Of a stretch of 64,000 nucleotides of DNA, positions 43,771 through 55,029 are shown in pieces. The number at the start of each line of letters is the position of its first letter. Positions within the stretch are counted from its first letter, which is position 1. Under the pieces are notes generated by a model that saw nothing but the letters and a program-made list of their open reading frames with translations, made no database searches and was not told where the DNA came from. The DNA is from Rhizobium sp. CF122 (GTDB lineage Bacteria; Pseudomonadota; Alphaproteobacteria; Rhizobiales; Rhizobiaceae), in NCBI RefSeq assembly GCF_000282035.1, contig NZ_AKKA01000070.1, positions 124,001 through 188,000 on the forward strand. Reading direction: 5' to 3'. A program made the translations under genes and the position numbers.

Positions 43771-43923
43771 ATGACGAGAATTATTGGTGCAGCCGCAATA
43801 CTGACCATCGCCATGGCGGCCTATGCGGCATACTTGAATCCATACGATACGCGCAGCCAGCAAGGCCGCTATTCGCAGCAGGTCGAGAGCCACGATAACG
43901 GCCTTACGGCGTCCATCCGCTAA
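43771..43923 (+). CDS. Small membrane or exported protein, unknown function
   Basis: A 50-residue protein with an N-terminal hydrophobic helix (TRIIGAAAILTIAMAAYAAY) and a polar tail rich in Ser, Gln and Asn. AGGG precedes the ATG; longer frames are possible. Its stop overlaps the convergent phbB end by four bases. Two adjacent small one-span proteins of similar build suggest a pair, but function is unknown. Confidence 0.5.
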   Translation: MTRIIGAAAILTIAMAAYAAYLNPYDTRSQQGRYSQQVESHDNGLTASIR

Positions 43924-44645
43924 ACGAACAACTGACCGCCATTGGCGCTTAGCGTCGATCCGGTGATGAAACCTGCGTCGTCGGAAACCAGGAAGACGAC
44001 GCAGCGCGCAACCTCCTCCGGCTCACCGAGACGGCCAACCGGAATCTGCGGAATGATCCGCTCGTTCAGCACTTTCTCCGGCACGGCAAGGACCATTTCC
44101 GTACCGATATAGCCTGGGCATATCGCGTTCACGGTGATGTTCTTGGCAGCACCTTCTTGCGCAAGTGCTTTGGTGAAGCCGAGGTCTCCGGCCTTGGCAG
44201 CCGAATAGTTCGCCTGCCCCATCTGGCCCTTTTGGCCGTTGATCGAAGAGATGTTGACGATCCGCCCGTAGCTTCTATCGCGCATGCCACCCCAGACCTG
44301 GTGCGTCATGTTGAAGAGGCCGGTGAGGTTGGTATTGACGACCTCGTGCCACTGCTGCTGCGTCATCTTGTGGAACATCGCGTCTCGCGTGATGCCAGCA
44401 TTGTTGACAAGGACATCGATCGGACCCAGTTCGGCCTCGACCTTCGCGATGCCCTCGCCGCATGATGCGTAGTCGGAAACATCCCATTTGAAGACGGGAA
44501 TGCCTGTAGCGCCATGAAAGGCATTCGCCTTTTCGTCGTTGCCCGCGTAGTTGGCGGCAACCGTATAGCCCGCATTCTTCAGCGCGACGGAAATCGCGGC
44601 GCCAATGCCGCGGGTACCACCAGTGACAACAGCCACCCTGCTCAT
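43920..44645 (-). CDS. phbB: Acetoacetyl-CoA reductase PhbB
   Basis: A 241-residue short-chain dehydrogenase. The NADPH-binding TGGTRGIGAAIS is at residues 9-20, the structural NAG is in LVNNAGITRDAMFHKM, and the catalytic Ser-Tyr-Lys are in NISSINGQKGQMGQANYSAA and K just after. It reduces acetoacetyl-CoA to (R)-3-hydroxybutyryl-CoA for polyhydroxybutyrate synthesis. GGGAG precedes the ATG. It lies 68 bases after phbA in the same direction, so they form an operon. Confidence 0.96.
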   Translation of the reverse strand: MSRVAVVTGGTRGIGAAISVALKNAGYTVAANYAGNDEKANAFHGATGIPVFKWDVSDYASCGEGIAKVEAELGPIDVLVNNAGITRDAMFHKMTQQQWHEVVNTNLTGLFNMTHQVWGGMRDRSYGRIVNISSINGQKGQMGQANYSAAKAGDLGFTKALAQEGAAKNITVNAICPGYIGTEMVLAVPEKVLNERIIPQIPVGRLGEPEEVARCVVFLVSDDAGFITGSTLSANGGQLFV

Positions 44646-44713
44646 GTTCCGCTCCCTTGTTTGAAGGCCCCGCTATGCTGCGGGGCTCAGGTTATGGTTG
44701 GATTGCCTGCTAT

Positions 44714-45895
<1,182 letters not shown>

Positions 45896-46130
45896 GACGA
45901 TCTCCTCGTTAACTCCACCAGATTAGAGGAAACTGACAAAGCTTCAACGCCGAGTCAAACGACAAGACTCTACCATTCAATTTTAGGGATTGCTTACGCT
46001 GGGGCAAATTATCTCTGCCGTAAAAGGGGTTGCCGCATCGCACAAAGAGATTGTCACTGGGCTTCGTTTGCGTCTACATTCCTCGATGGAGGAATTTCCA
46101 TAACAATCAGACGGGCTTCGGGAGACTGAT

Positions 46131-46703
46131 ATGGCGAAGAATGACGGGCAGATCGTAATCAAGAAATACGCCAATCGCCGCCTCTACAATACAGGCACCA
46201 GCACTTATGTGACGTTGGAAGACCTGGCGGAGATGGTGAAGAAGGGTGAGGATTTTACGGTCCAGGATGCAAAGAGCGGCGACGACATTACCCACTCGGT
46301 ACTGACGCAAATCATTTTCGAACAGGAATCCAAGACGGGCAACACGCTGCTGCCGATCTCGTTCCTCCGCCAGCTGATTACCTACTACGGCGACCAGATG
46401 CAGATGGTCGTTCCGAGCTTCCTGGAACATTCCATGCGCGCCTTTACTGAACAGCAGGCACAGATGCGCGAGCAGGTGACGCGCGCTTTCGGCGAAACGC
46501 CGATCGGCAAAAACCTGCAACTGCCGATGCAAATGGTCGAAGAGCAGGTCCGTCGCAACACCGAGATGTTCCAGCAAGCCATGCAGATGTTTTCGCCGTT
46601 CATGACGCCACCGGCCAAGGAAAGCCGCAAGGCGGAAGCAAAGGACATCGATGAGCTGAAGGAACAGCTGCGCGCACTTCAGAGCAAACTCGACAATCTC
46701 TAA
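46131..46703 (+). CDS. phaR: Polyhydroxyalkanoate synthesis regulator PhaR
   Basis: A 190-residue PhaR protein. The N-terminal DNA-binding domain is IKKYANRRLYNTGTSTYVTL with LEDLAEMVKKGEDFTVQDAK. The PHB-binding region follows (LPISFLRQLITYYGDQMQMV), and a Gln/Met-rich helical segment and a coiled-coil tail (IDELKEQLRALQSKLDNL) close the protein. PhaR represses phasin genes and senses PHB granules. It is divergent from phbAB, and GGGAG precedes the ATG. Confidence 0.95.
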   Translation: MAKNDGQIVIKKYANRRLYNTGTSTYVTLEDLAEMVKKGEDFTVQDAKSGDDITHSVLTQIIFEQESKTGNTLLPISFLRQLITYYGDQMQMVVPSFLEHSMRAFTEQQAQMREQVTRAFGETPIGKNLQLPMQMVEEQVRRNTEMFQQAMQMFSPFMTPPAKESRKAEAKDIDELKEQLRALQSKLDNL

Positions 46704-46706
46704 GCT

Positions 46707-47111
46707 TCAGAGCCCGATCGAAACATCGCGCCCGGCGGTGCGAATAGATACGGCAAAGCCGCCAATCACATCGATCAACGCAATCGTCATCAGGATGAAG
46801 AAAACCTGGGTGGCCGCATCCTGGACGAGAAGAAACTCGACCAGGAAGGCTATGAAGACGAGCATCGACAGCATGTGATTGGTTAGGCTACCGTCATTGC
46901 GCGTCGCCTTCAGTATCTCGAAGAACAGGACCGCAAGCGCGACGACGATAAAGAGGTCGCCGAGCGCCATGCTCCACATAGCTCCCGAAATCATCGACAA
47001 AACGATGACGTCGTTCTGCAGCGAGGGAAGCCCACCGCTGCCCATAAAGCCCAGCATCGACATATTGTAAAGAATGAATGGAATAATCATCAGTGGCACG
47101 GCATTGAACAT
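46707..47111 (-). CDS. Conserved four-span integral membrane protein, unknown function
   Basis: A 134-residue hydrophobic protein with about four spans (PLMIIPFILYNMSMLGFMG, MALGDLFIVVALAVLFFEIL, MLSMLVFIAFLVEFLLVQD, TQVFFILMTIALIDVIGGFA). No catalytic motif is seen. It converges on phaR with three bases between the stops. It resembles small conserved membrane proteins common in Rhizobiales, but I cannot assign a function. Confidence 0.8.
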   Translation of the reverse strand: MFNAVPLMIIPFILYNMSMLGFMGSGGLPSLQNDVIVLSMISGAMWSMALGDLFIVVALAVLFFEILKATRNDGSLTNHMLSMLVFIAFLVEFLLVQDAATQVFFILMTIALIDVIGGFAVSIRTAGRDVSIGL

Positions 47112-47194
47112 ATGGCACAGCTCCCCCTCAGCCGGAGAATAGTGCCGTAAACAGCCGCATCACTTCAAGATATCATAAGAATGTATTTGCCGCG

Positions 47195-47227
47195 GGAAAA
47201 AGCAAAAGGTCGGCACTGGGCCGACCT
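47195..47227 (-). terminator. Rho-independent terminator of rpmF
   Basis: The stem AGGTCGG/CCGACCT with a seven-base loop is followed on the minus strand by TTTTGCTTTTT. Confidence 0.85.
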
Positions 47228-47259
47228 CGCAAGTCCTACTCAGGCAAAACGCAAGTGTA

Positions 47260-47445
47260 TTATGCGCTTTCCTTCGGCGTCAGAACCTGACGGCCGCGAT
47301 ACATACCGGTCTTCAGATCGATATGGTGCGGACGACGCAGTTCGCCGGAGTTCTTGTCTTCAACGTAGGTCGGAGCCTTCAGTGCGTCTGCAGAGCGGCG
47401 CATACCGCGCTTGGACGGGCTCGTTTTTCTCTTCGGTACAGCCAT
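47260..47445 (-). CDS. rpmF: 50S ribosomal protein L32
   Basis: A 61-residue ribosomal protein with the L32 signature [20 protein letters not shown]. The four zinc-binding cysteines of C+ forms are absent ([19 protein letters not shown]), as in other alphaproteobacteria. It is transcribed alone with a good terminator. About 150 bases of upstream sequence hold its promoter. Confidence 0.97.
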
Positions 47446-47601
47446 TTCTCTTACTCCACTTCACGGGCAAACACATCCAACGGCCAGACTGGCGGCCGAA
47501 ACGACGTATCGCGATTTCGGAAATTTTGCGCGCTTATACATGCCTTGAGGGGGCTTGACCAGTCCCCAAGTTTATTTTTTGGAATTCTGGCGATTCAAGA
47601 G

Positions 47602-48249
47602 TCAGACCTCGTCCTCCTCGACAATCCAGGGCTCGGACCGCGCTGCCTCTTCCCACTTCATCCAGGCCGGATGCGCCTTGACGGCGGCGATATAGCTCAG
47701 AGTGTCGCTGGCAGAAACTAGGTCGTAGACATCGAAGCGGCTGACAACAGGTGCGAACATGGCATCGGCGCCCGAAAAAGCGCCGAAAAGGAACGGCCCA
47801 CCCGAATGAGCGCGCAAGTCACGCCAAATCGTCTCGATGCGGGCGACGTCGGCCATGACGCCGTCGGCGAGCGCAATCTTGCCCTTCGGCCGCCGGATAT
47901 TCATCGGGCAAGCGCCGCGCAAGGCCCTGAAACCCGACAGCATCTCCATGGAAACGGCTCGCGCCACGGCTCGCTTGTCACGCTGCTTTGGCCAGATTCC
48001 GGCTTCCGGAAAAAGTTCGGCAACATACTCGATGATCGCCAACGACTGCCAGACACGAACGTCGCCGTGCTGGAGCACCGGCACCTGACCCGTTGGCGAG
48101 AACTCCTTGAAGTGCGGATTGCCCGCCGCGAAATCGAAGGGGACAAGCAGTTCATCGAACGGAATACCCGCGGCCGTCATGGCGATCCACGGCCGAAGCG
48201 ACCACGACGAATAGTTCTTGTTGCCGATATAGAGCGTCAGCCTGTCCAA
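47602..48249 (-). CDS. Glutathione S-transferase family protein
   Basis: A 215-residue GST. The thioredoxin-like N-terminal domain contains LTLYIGNKNYSSWSLRPWIA with the probable catalytic Ser and the GSH-binding TGQVPVLQHGDVRVWQSLAI. The helical C-terminal domain follows with GPFLFGAFSGADAMFAPVVS. The start is probably TTG, with GGAG seven bases upstream; no suitable ATG exists. It lies 13 bases after the 2H phosphoesterase-like gene, suggesting co-transcription. The substrate is unknown. Confidence 0.88.
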   Translation of the reverse strand: MDRLTLYIGNKNYSSWSLRPWIAMTAAGIPFDELLVPFDFAAGNPHFKEFSPTGQVPVLQHGDVRVWQSLAIIEYVAELFPEAGIWPKQRDKRAVARAVSMEMLSGFRALRGACPMNIRRPKGKIALADGVMADVARIETIWRDLRAHSGGPFLFGAFSGADAMFAPVVSRFDVYDLVSASDTLSYIAAVKAHPAWMKWEEAARSEPWIVEEDEV

Positions 48250-48262
48250 GAGGGTCTCCCTT

Positions 48263-48982
48263 TTACGCTTCGGGCGCGAACACAAGCCGCTCCTCGAAAT
48301 GGTTCATATCGTCGAAAGTGCAGAAGGCGGGCGGCCTCAACGCTATGACGGGCGCGTTTTCGCGCAGCGTGGCGAGCGCGCGGTCGAGCATAGCCTGCCA
48401 TGCCGGAAGTGCTGCTTCCTGTAGCCGTACGATTGGGTAGCAGAATGTGATATGGAACTCATAGGTATCATGATCCGGATGTCGGTAGCCGAACACATCG
48501 GCGAAAGCGTCACGCCATTCCTTCATAACGCGCCGATCCGCAGCCGTAGCACCGTTCACGGTAAGCCCGACCGGCGTCACTTCGGTAACTTCAACATCGA
48601 AGGAGCCGAGCGACTCGAAGGATTGCAACCAATCCAGATAAATCTCGCTCATACGCTCGATCCCGGTATCAAGCGCCACATCCTGCGGCCAATAAGGCAG
48701 CCGGCGGCGATACTCGATAATGCCCTGAAACAGCGTCATATGCAGGCTGGAGATCGGCGTGAAGGCAAACTGCGATGTTTCCGGCATCTCTAGAAAGCTC
48801 TGGCGCGCCTCAATGATCGCTTGCTGTGACGGTGATCCCTCGATCAGATGACAGACGACGGTATTGCCCGGCTCGCGCAGAAACGTACCGGCTGCGTCGT
48901 AGCGGGTCCCGAAATGACGTGGCGGAGTAGGGTTATGGGTCGCGGAATAGGTGAGAAGCGCGGGCGAAAAGGCAGAAATCAT
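48263..48982 (-). CDS. DUF1868 protein, 2H phosphoesterase-like
   Basis: A 239-residue protein with two HxT/S motifs of the 2H phosphoesterase superfamily: SSLHMTLFQG near residue 80 and YEFHITFCYPI near 177. This matches DUF1868. Members of the superfamily cleave cyclic phosphodiesters of RNA or nucleotides; the substrate here is unknown. It is co-directional with the GST gene. Confidence 0.82.
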   Translation of the reverse strand: MISAFSPALLTYSATHNPTPPRHFGTRYDAAGTFLREPGNTVVCHLIEGSPSQQAIIEARQSFLEMPETSQFAFTPISSLHMTLFQGIIEYRRRLPYWPQDVALDTGIERMSEIYLDWLQSFESLGSFDVEVTEVTPVGLTVNGATAADRRVMKEWRDAFADVFGYRHPDHDTYEFHITFCYPIVRLQEAALPAWQAMLDRALATLRENAPVIALRPPAFCTFDDMNHFEERLVFAPEA

Positions 48983-49083
48983 CGCTGGCAGTCCAGTCGT
49001 TGGTGGCGGGATTTCCGTCCATACTTTCTTTTAAAGCACGAATGCCAGATGACACTCATGAACACCAACGACTTATTCCAATA

Positions 49084-49800
49084 TCAATCATAAATGCATC
49101 TGATGTAATCGCCCGAACCGCGCGCGCGCCGCTCGATGAGGCTGGCAAGTCGTCGCAGCCCCCGCCCGGGCTTGCCGGCGTTACGATCGAAGGGGTTGGG
49201 AAGCGACACGGCGAGTAGGGCGGCTTGCCGGCTGGTCAGCTTCGATGCCGGTACCTTGAAATGGTGACGTGCCGCAGCCTCGATGCCATAGATGCCCGGC
49301 CCCCATTCTGCAATGTTGAGGTAAATCTCCATCAGGCGCCGCTTTGACCAGATAAAGTCTGCCGTCACAGCCAATGGCAGTTCCAGCGCCTTGCGAACGA
49401 ACGAACGGCTATTCCATAGAAACAGGTTCTTGACGGTCTGCATCGGAATCGTACTGCCGCCACGCGTGGAGTGACCGCTTAGCGTATCCTCCAGGAGCAT
49501 ACGCATCTCATCCCAATCGACGCCGCCATGGAAACAGTACTGCCCGTCTTCGGACATCATCACCGACTGAACAAGAACCGGCGAGATATTGTCGATTGAG
49601 ACCCATTGCCGGTCATAGCCGCGCAGCAACACCAGATCACGGAGCATGAGCGTGGAAACGGGATGAATGAAGGGCAGCAGGTAAAGGACGATCAGGACAT
49701 ACGGAAGGATAACGAGCCCCGCCAGCGCGAGAACGATGCGCATGATCACCGGACGACCCTTAAGCCAAAGAAACGCGTGCCTGTAAATCGGCACGGTCAT
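49084..49800 (-). CDS. mtgA: Monofunctional biosynthetic peptidoglycan transglycosylase MtgA
   Basis: A 238-residue GT51 protein with one N-terminal membrane anchor ([20 protein letters not shown]). The catalytic Glu lies in [19 protein letters not shown], and [16 protein letters not shown] and [20 protein letters not shown] are further family motifs. It polymerises lipid II into glycan strands in the periplasm. AGGA precedes the chosen ATG; a 50-residue longer frame lacks homology. It is divergent from ispA. Confidence 0.94.
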   Translation of the reverse strand: MTVPIYRHAFLWLKGRPVIMRIVLALAGLVILPYVLIVLYLLPFIHPVSTLMLRDLVLLRGYDRQWVSIDNISPVLVQSVMMSEDGQYCFHGGVDWDEMRMLLEDTLSGHSTRGGSTIPMQTVKNLFLWNSRSFVRKALELPLAVTADFIWSKRRLMEIYLNIAEWGPGIYGIEAAARHHFKVPASKLTSRQAALLAVSLPNPFDRNAGKPGRGLRRLASLIERRARGSGDYIRCIYD

Positions 49801-49965
49801 GCTTTCCTCTCTCTCCGGCGTTATGTCCAAATTCCCCGACCCAGTCTCTTGCCCTTCTCCTCCATAGCGTTTGCGACCTGGCATTGCCAGAGACAAAGGA
49901 AATCTTCGCCGCACCATCGACAATTCCGTTGCAAGCGGAAGCCGGCTCATGCCAAACAGCGCGCC

Positions 49966-50880
49966 ATGGACGCAAGCTCTGAAACATTCGAAGCCAGATT
50001 GACCGCCACGGCGCGAGAGGTCGAGGCTGTACTCGATATTCTACTGTCGCCGTCCGTACTGAACGACGAAATCGCCCGGCCGGAACGGCTGCGTTCGGCC
50101 ATGCACTATGCCGTCCTGAACGGCGGCAAGCGGCTGCGACCCTTCCTTGTCGTCGAAACGGCATCGTTGCTCGGCGGCGACAGGAACGCGGCACTGAGGG
50201 TGGGAGCGGCACTCGAATGCGTGCACTGTTATTCGCTCGTCCACGACGATCTGCCGGCAATGGACGACGACGACCTGCGCCGAGGCAAGCCGACCGTGCA
50301 CATCGCCTATGATGAAGCGACCGCCATCCTCGCCGGTGACAGCCTGCTGACCTATGCCTTTGACATCATCGCCGCACCCGAAACGAAATTACCTGACGCG
50401 GCCAAGGTGGCTTTGACGCTGGCACTAGCGCGCGCTGCAGGCATTGGAGGCATGGCCGGCGGCCAGGCTCTCGACCTTGCCGCCGAGAAGCAGGCGCCAG
50501 ACGAGCAGAGCATCATCACGCTGCAGGCCATGAAGACTGGGGCACTCATCCGCTACGCCTGCGAGGCCGGCGCTATCGTCGCCGGTGCTTCCCCAGAGGA
50601 TCGCGCGCGATTGCGTCAGTTCGGCGAGAGGATCGGTCTCGCCTTCCAGCTCGCCGACGACATTCTCGATCTCACCTCCGATGCCGCCACCATGGGCAAG
50701 GCGACGGGCAAGGACGCTGGCCGCGGCAAAGGCACGTTGGTGGCAATGCACGGCATGGCATGGGCGGAAGCCAAGCTTGCCGAGCAGGTGCGTGAGGCAC
50801 AAGCACTGCTGGCTCCCTATTCCGAGCGCAGCATCATTCTCGCGGAAGCGGCTCGCTTCATTGCCGGACGCAAGAGCTGA
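49966..50880 (+). CDS. ispA: Farnesyl/geranylgeranyl diphosphate synthase (polyprenyl synthetase)
   Basis: A 304-residue trans-prenyltransferase. The first aspartate-rich motif is [15 protein letters not shown] near residue 85 and the second is [13 protein letters not shown] near 225. [19 protein letters not shown] is the substrate-binding region. It condenses isopentenyl diphosphate with allylic substrates to make farnesyl-PP. ispG of the same pathway is 0.8 kb downstream on the other strand. The start lacks a strong ribosome binding site; longer frames have no homology. Confidence 0.92.
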   Translation: MDASSETFEARLTATAREVEAVLDILLSPSVLNDEIARPERLRSAMHYAVLNGGKRLRPFLVVETASLLGGDRNAALRVGAALECVHCYSLVHDDLPAMDDDDLRRGKPTVHIAYDEATAILAGDSLLTYAFDIIAAPETKLPDAAKVALTLALARAAGIGGMAGGQALDLAAEKQAPDEQSIITLQAMKTGALIRYACEAGAIVAGASPEDRARLRQFGERIGLAFQLADDILDLTSDAATMGKATGKDAGRGKGTLVAMHGMAWAEAKLAEQVREAQALLAPYSERSIILAEAARFIAGRKS

Positions 50881-50998
50881 AAAAGCGTCACCGGGACAAT
50901 ATTTCCGCCAACACACGAGACACAGTCTCTTGTCGATCGCCGCGAACCGCGCCTAAGAAATAGGGCCAATATTCAACCGGCCGAGTAAGAGACGCAAG

Positions 50999-51637
50999 AT
51001 GCATGAGATCCTGACCTATCTACCGCAGATCCTGCCTGCCTACGTCGCTTATTTGATCGCCGTCATCAGCCCCGGCCCGGCAATCATGGCAATCGTGTCG
51101 ACCTCTATGACGCATGGCCGAAAGGCGGGCATGACCATCTCGCTCGGCATCTTCGCCGGCTCGTTCACCTGGGCCTGCGCTGCCGCACTCGGCCTTGCTA
51201 CCATCCTCCAGACCTACGCCATGGCGCTGGAGATCCTGAAGATCTTCGGCGGCCTCTATCTGCTCTACCTCGCCTACAAGGCCTTCAAGGCTGTTCGCGC
51301 CAACGATGAACTGCCGCAGACTGTCGTGCAAAAGCGCCTTACGACACCCGCCCTATTGCTGCGTGGCTACGGCATTCACGTCACCAACCCGAAAGCGATC
51401 TTCGCGTGGCTGGCGATCATCGCGCTCGGAATGCCGCAGGGCGCCCCGGCATCTGTCGCCGGCCTGATTATCGGCATTTGCATGACAACGGGATTCATCA
51501 TCTTCATGGGCTATGCAGTGCTCTTCTCGACACCGCACGCGCTGAAGATCTATCGAAGCCTGCGACTCTGGATCGAAGGTGCCATGGCAGCCTTTTACTG
51601 CTTTGCAGGTTTAAAGCTTTTGACCAGCCGAATCTGA
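50999..51637 (+). CDS. LysE family amino-acid exporter
   Basis: A 212-residue inner-membrane protein with about six spans. The LysE/RhtB signature is ISPGPAIMAIVSTSMTHGRK near residue 23, followed by GGLYLLYLAYKAFKA and VTNPKAIFAWLAI. Such proteins export amino acids such as lysine, threonine or homoserine. No regulator is adjacent. The substrate cannot be predicted. Confidence 0.93.
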   Translation: MHEILTYLPQILPAYVAYLIAVISPGPAIMAIVSTSMTHGRKAGMTISLGIFAGSFTWACAAALGLATILQTYAMALEILKIFGGLYLLYLAYKAFKAVRANDELPQTVVQKRLTTPALLLRGYGIHVTNPKAIFAWLAIIALGMPQGAPASVAGLIIGICMTTGFIIFMGYAVLFSTPHALKIYRSLRLWIEGAMAAFYCFAGLKLLTSRI

Positions 51638-51651
51638 CCCAGCGCCGCGGA

Positions 51652-52902
51652 CTACTCCGCGGCCGTCTTCTGCCCGAACCGCTTTTCGATGTAGTCGATA
51701 ACAAGCGCCTCGAAGTCTGAAGCGATGTTCGGACCGCGCAGCGTCAACGCCTTCTGGCCATCGATAAAGATGGGCGCTGCTGGCGTTTCGCCGGTGCCTG
51801 GCAACGAAATGCCGATGTCGGCGTGCTTGCTTTCACCAGGCCCGTTGACGATGCAGCCCATGACCGCAACGTTCAGAGCTTCGACGCCCGGATATTTTTC
51901 GCGCCAGACCGGCATGTTTTTGCGAATGTCGTTCTGGATGTTCTGCGCCAGTTCCTGGAAGACGGTCGAGGTCGTGCGGCCGCAGCCGGGACAAGCGGCC
52001 ACGACAGGGATAAACTGGCGGAAGCCCATCACCTGCAGCAGTTCCTGGGCGACCTGCACTTCGCGCGTCCGGTCGCCATTCGGCTCCGGCGTCAGCGACA
52101 CGCGGATGGTGTCGCCGATCCCTTGTTGCAGGACATAGCCCATGGCAGCCGACGAGGCGACGATCCCCTTGCTGCCCATCCCGGCTTCGGTAAGACCGAG
52201 GTGCAAAGCATGGTCAGAGCGTTCGGAGAGCATCGAATAGACGGCGATCAGATCCTGTACCTGGCTAACCTTGGCCGACAGGATGATCCGGTTGCGCGGC
52301 AGGCCGATCTCTTCGGCCAGATTGGCCGAAATCAAAGCGGACTGCACGATCGCTTCGCGAGTCACCTGCCGCGCCGAAAGCGGCGAGCCAGCCGCGGCGT
52401 TCTGATCCATCAGCGCCGTCAGCAACTCTTGATCCAGCGAACCCCAATTCACTCCGATGCGTACCGGCTTGTCGTAGCGGATCGCCATCTCGATGATATC
52501 ACCGAACTGCTTGTCCTTCTTGTCCTTGAAGCCGACGTTGCCCGGGTTGATGCGGTATTTCGCCAACGCCTCGGCACAAGCCGGATGATCGGCAAGAAGC
52601 TTGTGGCCAATATAGTGAAAATCACCGACCAGCGGCACGTCCATGCCAAGGCGCAACAGCCTCTCGCGAATCTTCGGAACCGCAGCTGCACTTTCGTCGC
52701 GGTCTACGGTGATACGGACGATCTCCGAGCCCGCCTTGAAGAGAGCCGCCACCTGGGCAACCGTTGAGTCGATATCCGCCGTGTCGGTATTTGTCATCGA
52801 CTGGACGACAACTGGCGCGCCACCGCCCACGATGACGCCGCCAACATCGACGGCGACGGATGCGCGGCGCGGTTTCGGATCAAAATCTGCAGCAGAAGAC
52901 AT
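51652..52902 (-). CDS. ispG: 4-hydroxy-3-methylbut-2-enyl diphosphate synthase IspG
   Basis: A 416-residue enzyme of the MEP isoprenoid pathway. The TIM barrel contains [20 protein letters not shown] and [13 protein letters not shown]. The [4Fe-4S] cluster cysteines are in [11 protein letters not shown] and [20 protein letters not shown]. It converts MEcPP to HMBPP with reducing equivalents, possibly from a ferredoxin or flavodoxin. It is convergent with the LysE gene, with 14 bases between. Confidence 0.97.
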   Translation of the reverse strand: MSSAADFDPKPRRASVAVDVGGVIVGGGAPVVVQSMTNTDTADIDSTVAQVAALFKAGSEIVRITVDRDESAAAVPKIRERLLRLGMDVPLVGDFHYIGHKLLADHPACAEALAKYRINPGNVGFKDKKDKQFGDIIEMAIRYDKPVRIGVNWGSLDQELLTALMDQNAAAGSPLSARQVTREAIVQSALISANLAEEIGLPRNRIILSAKVSQVQDLIAVYSMLSERSDHALHLGLTEAGMGSKGIVASSAAMGYVLQQGIGDTIRVSLTPEPNGDRTREVQVAQELLQVMGFRQFIPVVAACPGCGRTTSTVFQELAQNIQNDIRKNMPVWREKYPGVEALNVAVMGCIVNGPGESKHADIGISLPGTGETPAAPIFIDGQKALTLRGPNIASDFEALVIDYIEKRFGQKTAAE

Positions 52903-53000
52903 ATAGAGTTCTTGAACCCCTAAAATTCGTGTCTTTCAGGTGGATCATGCCTGCTTTGTTGTCAACCCGCCCCGCGCATCACTTTTGTTTGGAGCTGGGC

Positions 53001-54194
53001 TCAGTGACCGCCGCCTGAAATACCATCGGCATAGCGCGCCAGGTTCGAGAACAATAGCACGACGACAAGCAACACAGGTAGCGCCATGAAGACCACACTA
53101 AAGCCGATGTGCTCGGCGACGAAGCCGATCGCAGACGGCGCAACCAGCATGCCGGAATAGCCCATTGTGGTGACGACCGACAGGCCGATACCAGCCCTCA
53201 GGCCCGGAACATTGCCGGCAGCCGAAAAGGCGATCGGAACCATGTTTGAAATCCCGATCCCACAGAAGGCGAAGCCGAGGATCGCAATTTCCGCGTTGGG
53301 AGCAAAGGCCGCGAGGAGCATGCCTGATATGGCAAACAGCGTGCAGATCCGAAGCGTCGTCACGCCGCCGAGCCGGTCGCGAACAAGATCGCCGCCAAAC
53401 CGCATGATCGCCATGGTGAGGGAGAAGGCCGCAAAGCCGAAGCCGGAGACGGCGACCGATGCGCCCAGTTCCTGACGCAGATAAAGCGCGCCCCAATCCA
53501 GCACGGCGCCCTCCGGAACCATGGAAAAAAGTGCCATGAGACCGAGCAGCCAGGGCAGCGGCGTGAGCGGCAGTCGCAGCTTTTCCTTCTTTTCGTCGGG
53601 GTGTGGTTGATCGGTGAGGATCATCGTCCACGCGATTGCAAGGAAGATCACAGCCAGCACGGTTGCGATCTGCGCATGCCAAAGTACGCCGAATTCGGCA
53701 ATCAGCAAGCCGCCGAGACCTGCACCGATCAACCCCCCCAGGCTCCAGAAGGCATGGCACGAAGACATGATGGCGCGCCGCATCGATTGCTCGACGGCTA
53801 CCGCGTTCGCATTCATGGCAACGTCCATCGCGCCGATAAAACCACCGAATAGAAAGATCGAGATTGCCCCGGTCAAGACGTTCGGCGAGAGCGTCAGCGC
53901 AAGCAGGGAAGGCAACAGGCAGACCGCAGCAACCTGCGCCACACGCTTCGAGCCGTAGCGTGCGATCTGCGTTCCTGCGATCGGCATCAGCATTAGCGAA
54001 CCGACGCCGAAAACCAGGATCATCAGTCCGAGTTCGAACTTGCTGAGTTGCAGGCGTTCGGCGAAATCCGGAATCTTCGGCGCCCAGCAGCCGACCAGAA
54101 AGCCGTTCATCAGGAACAGCAACGAGACTGCCGCCCTGCCTCTGGTCACGAAGCCGCTTCTGGCGATCGTTGTCACGTTCACTTGACTGTCCAT
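53001..54194 (-). CDS. MFS transporter (YbjJ-like)
   Basis: A 397-residue permease with twelve predicted spans. It begins RGRAAVSLLFLMNGFLVGCW followed by AGTQIARYGSKRVAQVAAVC. The pattern resembles YbjJ-type MFS proteins. It is directly downstream of a DeoR regulator, 52 bases away on the same strand, so a sugar-related substrate is plausible. The frame extends 66 codons upstream into the regulator but has no homology there. Confidence 0.87.
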   Translation of the reverse strand: MDSQVNVTTIARSGFVTRGRAAVSLLFLMNGFLVGCWAPKIPDFAERLQLSKFELGLMILVFGVGSLMLMPIAGTQIARYGSKRVAQVAAVCLLPSLLALTLSPNVLTGAISIFLFGGFIGAMDVAMNANAVAVEQSMRRAIMSSCHAFWSLGGLIGAGLGGLLIAEFGVLWHAQIATVLAVIFLAIAWTMILTDQPHPDEKKEKLRLPLTPLPWLLGLMALFSMVPEGAVLDWGALYLRQELGASVAVSGFGFAAFSLTMAIMRFGGDLVRDRLGGVTTLRICTLFAISGMLLAAFAPNAEIAILGFAFCGIGISNMVPIAFSAAGNVPGLRAGIGLSVVTTMGYSGMLVAPSAIGFVAEHIGFSVVFMALPVLLVVVLLFSNLARYADGISGGGH

Positions 54195-54246
54195 GCCTCT
54201 TCCCAATATGCCTCGGCGACGGAACCGGTCCGCGCCCGATTTTGAA

Positions 54247-55029
54247 CTATGTTCTCGCCGTCTCGCGGGCCACGATCGTCTTGCAGCCGCGTTCGCGATA
54301 TTGCGCCAGCATGGCTGGATCGGCGTTGCTTTCGACCACCAGACACGCGCAATGCGCCACAGCGAGAACGCCATGCGGCGCAGCGGTGGCAAATTTTTCT
54401 GAGGTCACCGCAACGAGGACCTTCCTGCTCCGCGATGCCGCAAAACGCTTGAACTCGGCATCCTCGAACCCGAAGGTCGTAACGCCTGCTGCCAGATCGA
54501 TGCCGCAGGCGCCGAGCACGCAGAGATCGGGGGACAGCGACTCCATGTCCCGCATGGCCTTCGCACCAAGCGCTCCACCAACCTGCCGATCGAGCAGACC
54601 GCCGATAAGGATGACATTGACCAAAGGTTTTTCGAGCAGCGCGGCAGCGATCGCCGGCGCGTTCGTGGCCGCAGTCAGCGCCATGTCGGCGGGTAGCGCC
54701 GCAGCGATGGCAAGATTCGTGCTGCCGGCATCGAAGAAGACTGTCGATCCGGGCGCTATCTGCGAAACGGCAGCAAGTGCCAATGCTTGCTTGCGATCCC
54801 GCGCAACCCCCATGCGGTGGTTGAGGCTGGTGCTGGCGGGTGAAACCGGCAACGCACCGCCGTAAACGCGCTCGCAAAGGCCTGCAGCTGCCATCTCGCG
54901 AAGATCCCGACGCACCGTATCCTCGGACACGCCGAACTCCTCCGCCAGTTCGGCGGCAAGGACACGGCCGTTGATCTGCAGCTTCCGCGAAATGGCGCTT
55001 TGCCGCTCCTGCATGAGAAGTTCGTTCAT
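54247..55029 (-). CDS. DeoR family transcriptional regulator
   Basis: A 260-residue regulator. The N-terminal HTH contains RVLAAELAEEFGVSEDTVRR. The sugar-phosphate-sensing DeoRC domain contains TVFFDAGSTNLAIAAALP and NVILIGGLLDRQVGGALGAK. DeoR repressors sense phosphorylated sugars. It precedes the MFS gene in the same direction. The chosen ATG begins MNELLMQERQ. Confidence 0.92.
   Translation of the reverse strand: MNELLMQERQSAISRKLQINGRVLAAELAEEFGVSEDTVRRDLREMAAAGLCERVYGGALPVSPASTSLNHRMGVARDRKQALALAAVSQIAPGSTVFFDAGSTNLAIAAALPADMALTAATNAPAIAAALLEKPLVNVILIGGLLDRQVGGALGAKAMRDMESLSPDLCVLGACGIDLAAGVTTFGFEDAEFKRFAASRSRKVLVAVTSEKFATAAPHGVLAVAHCACLVVESNADPAMLAQYRERGCKTIVARETART

Noticed and set aside
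49606..49965. Upstream extension of the ispA reading frame
   Set aside because: It is antisense to mtgA and lacks prenyltransferase homology.
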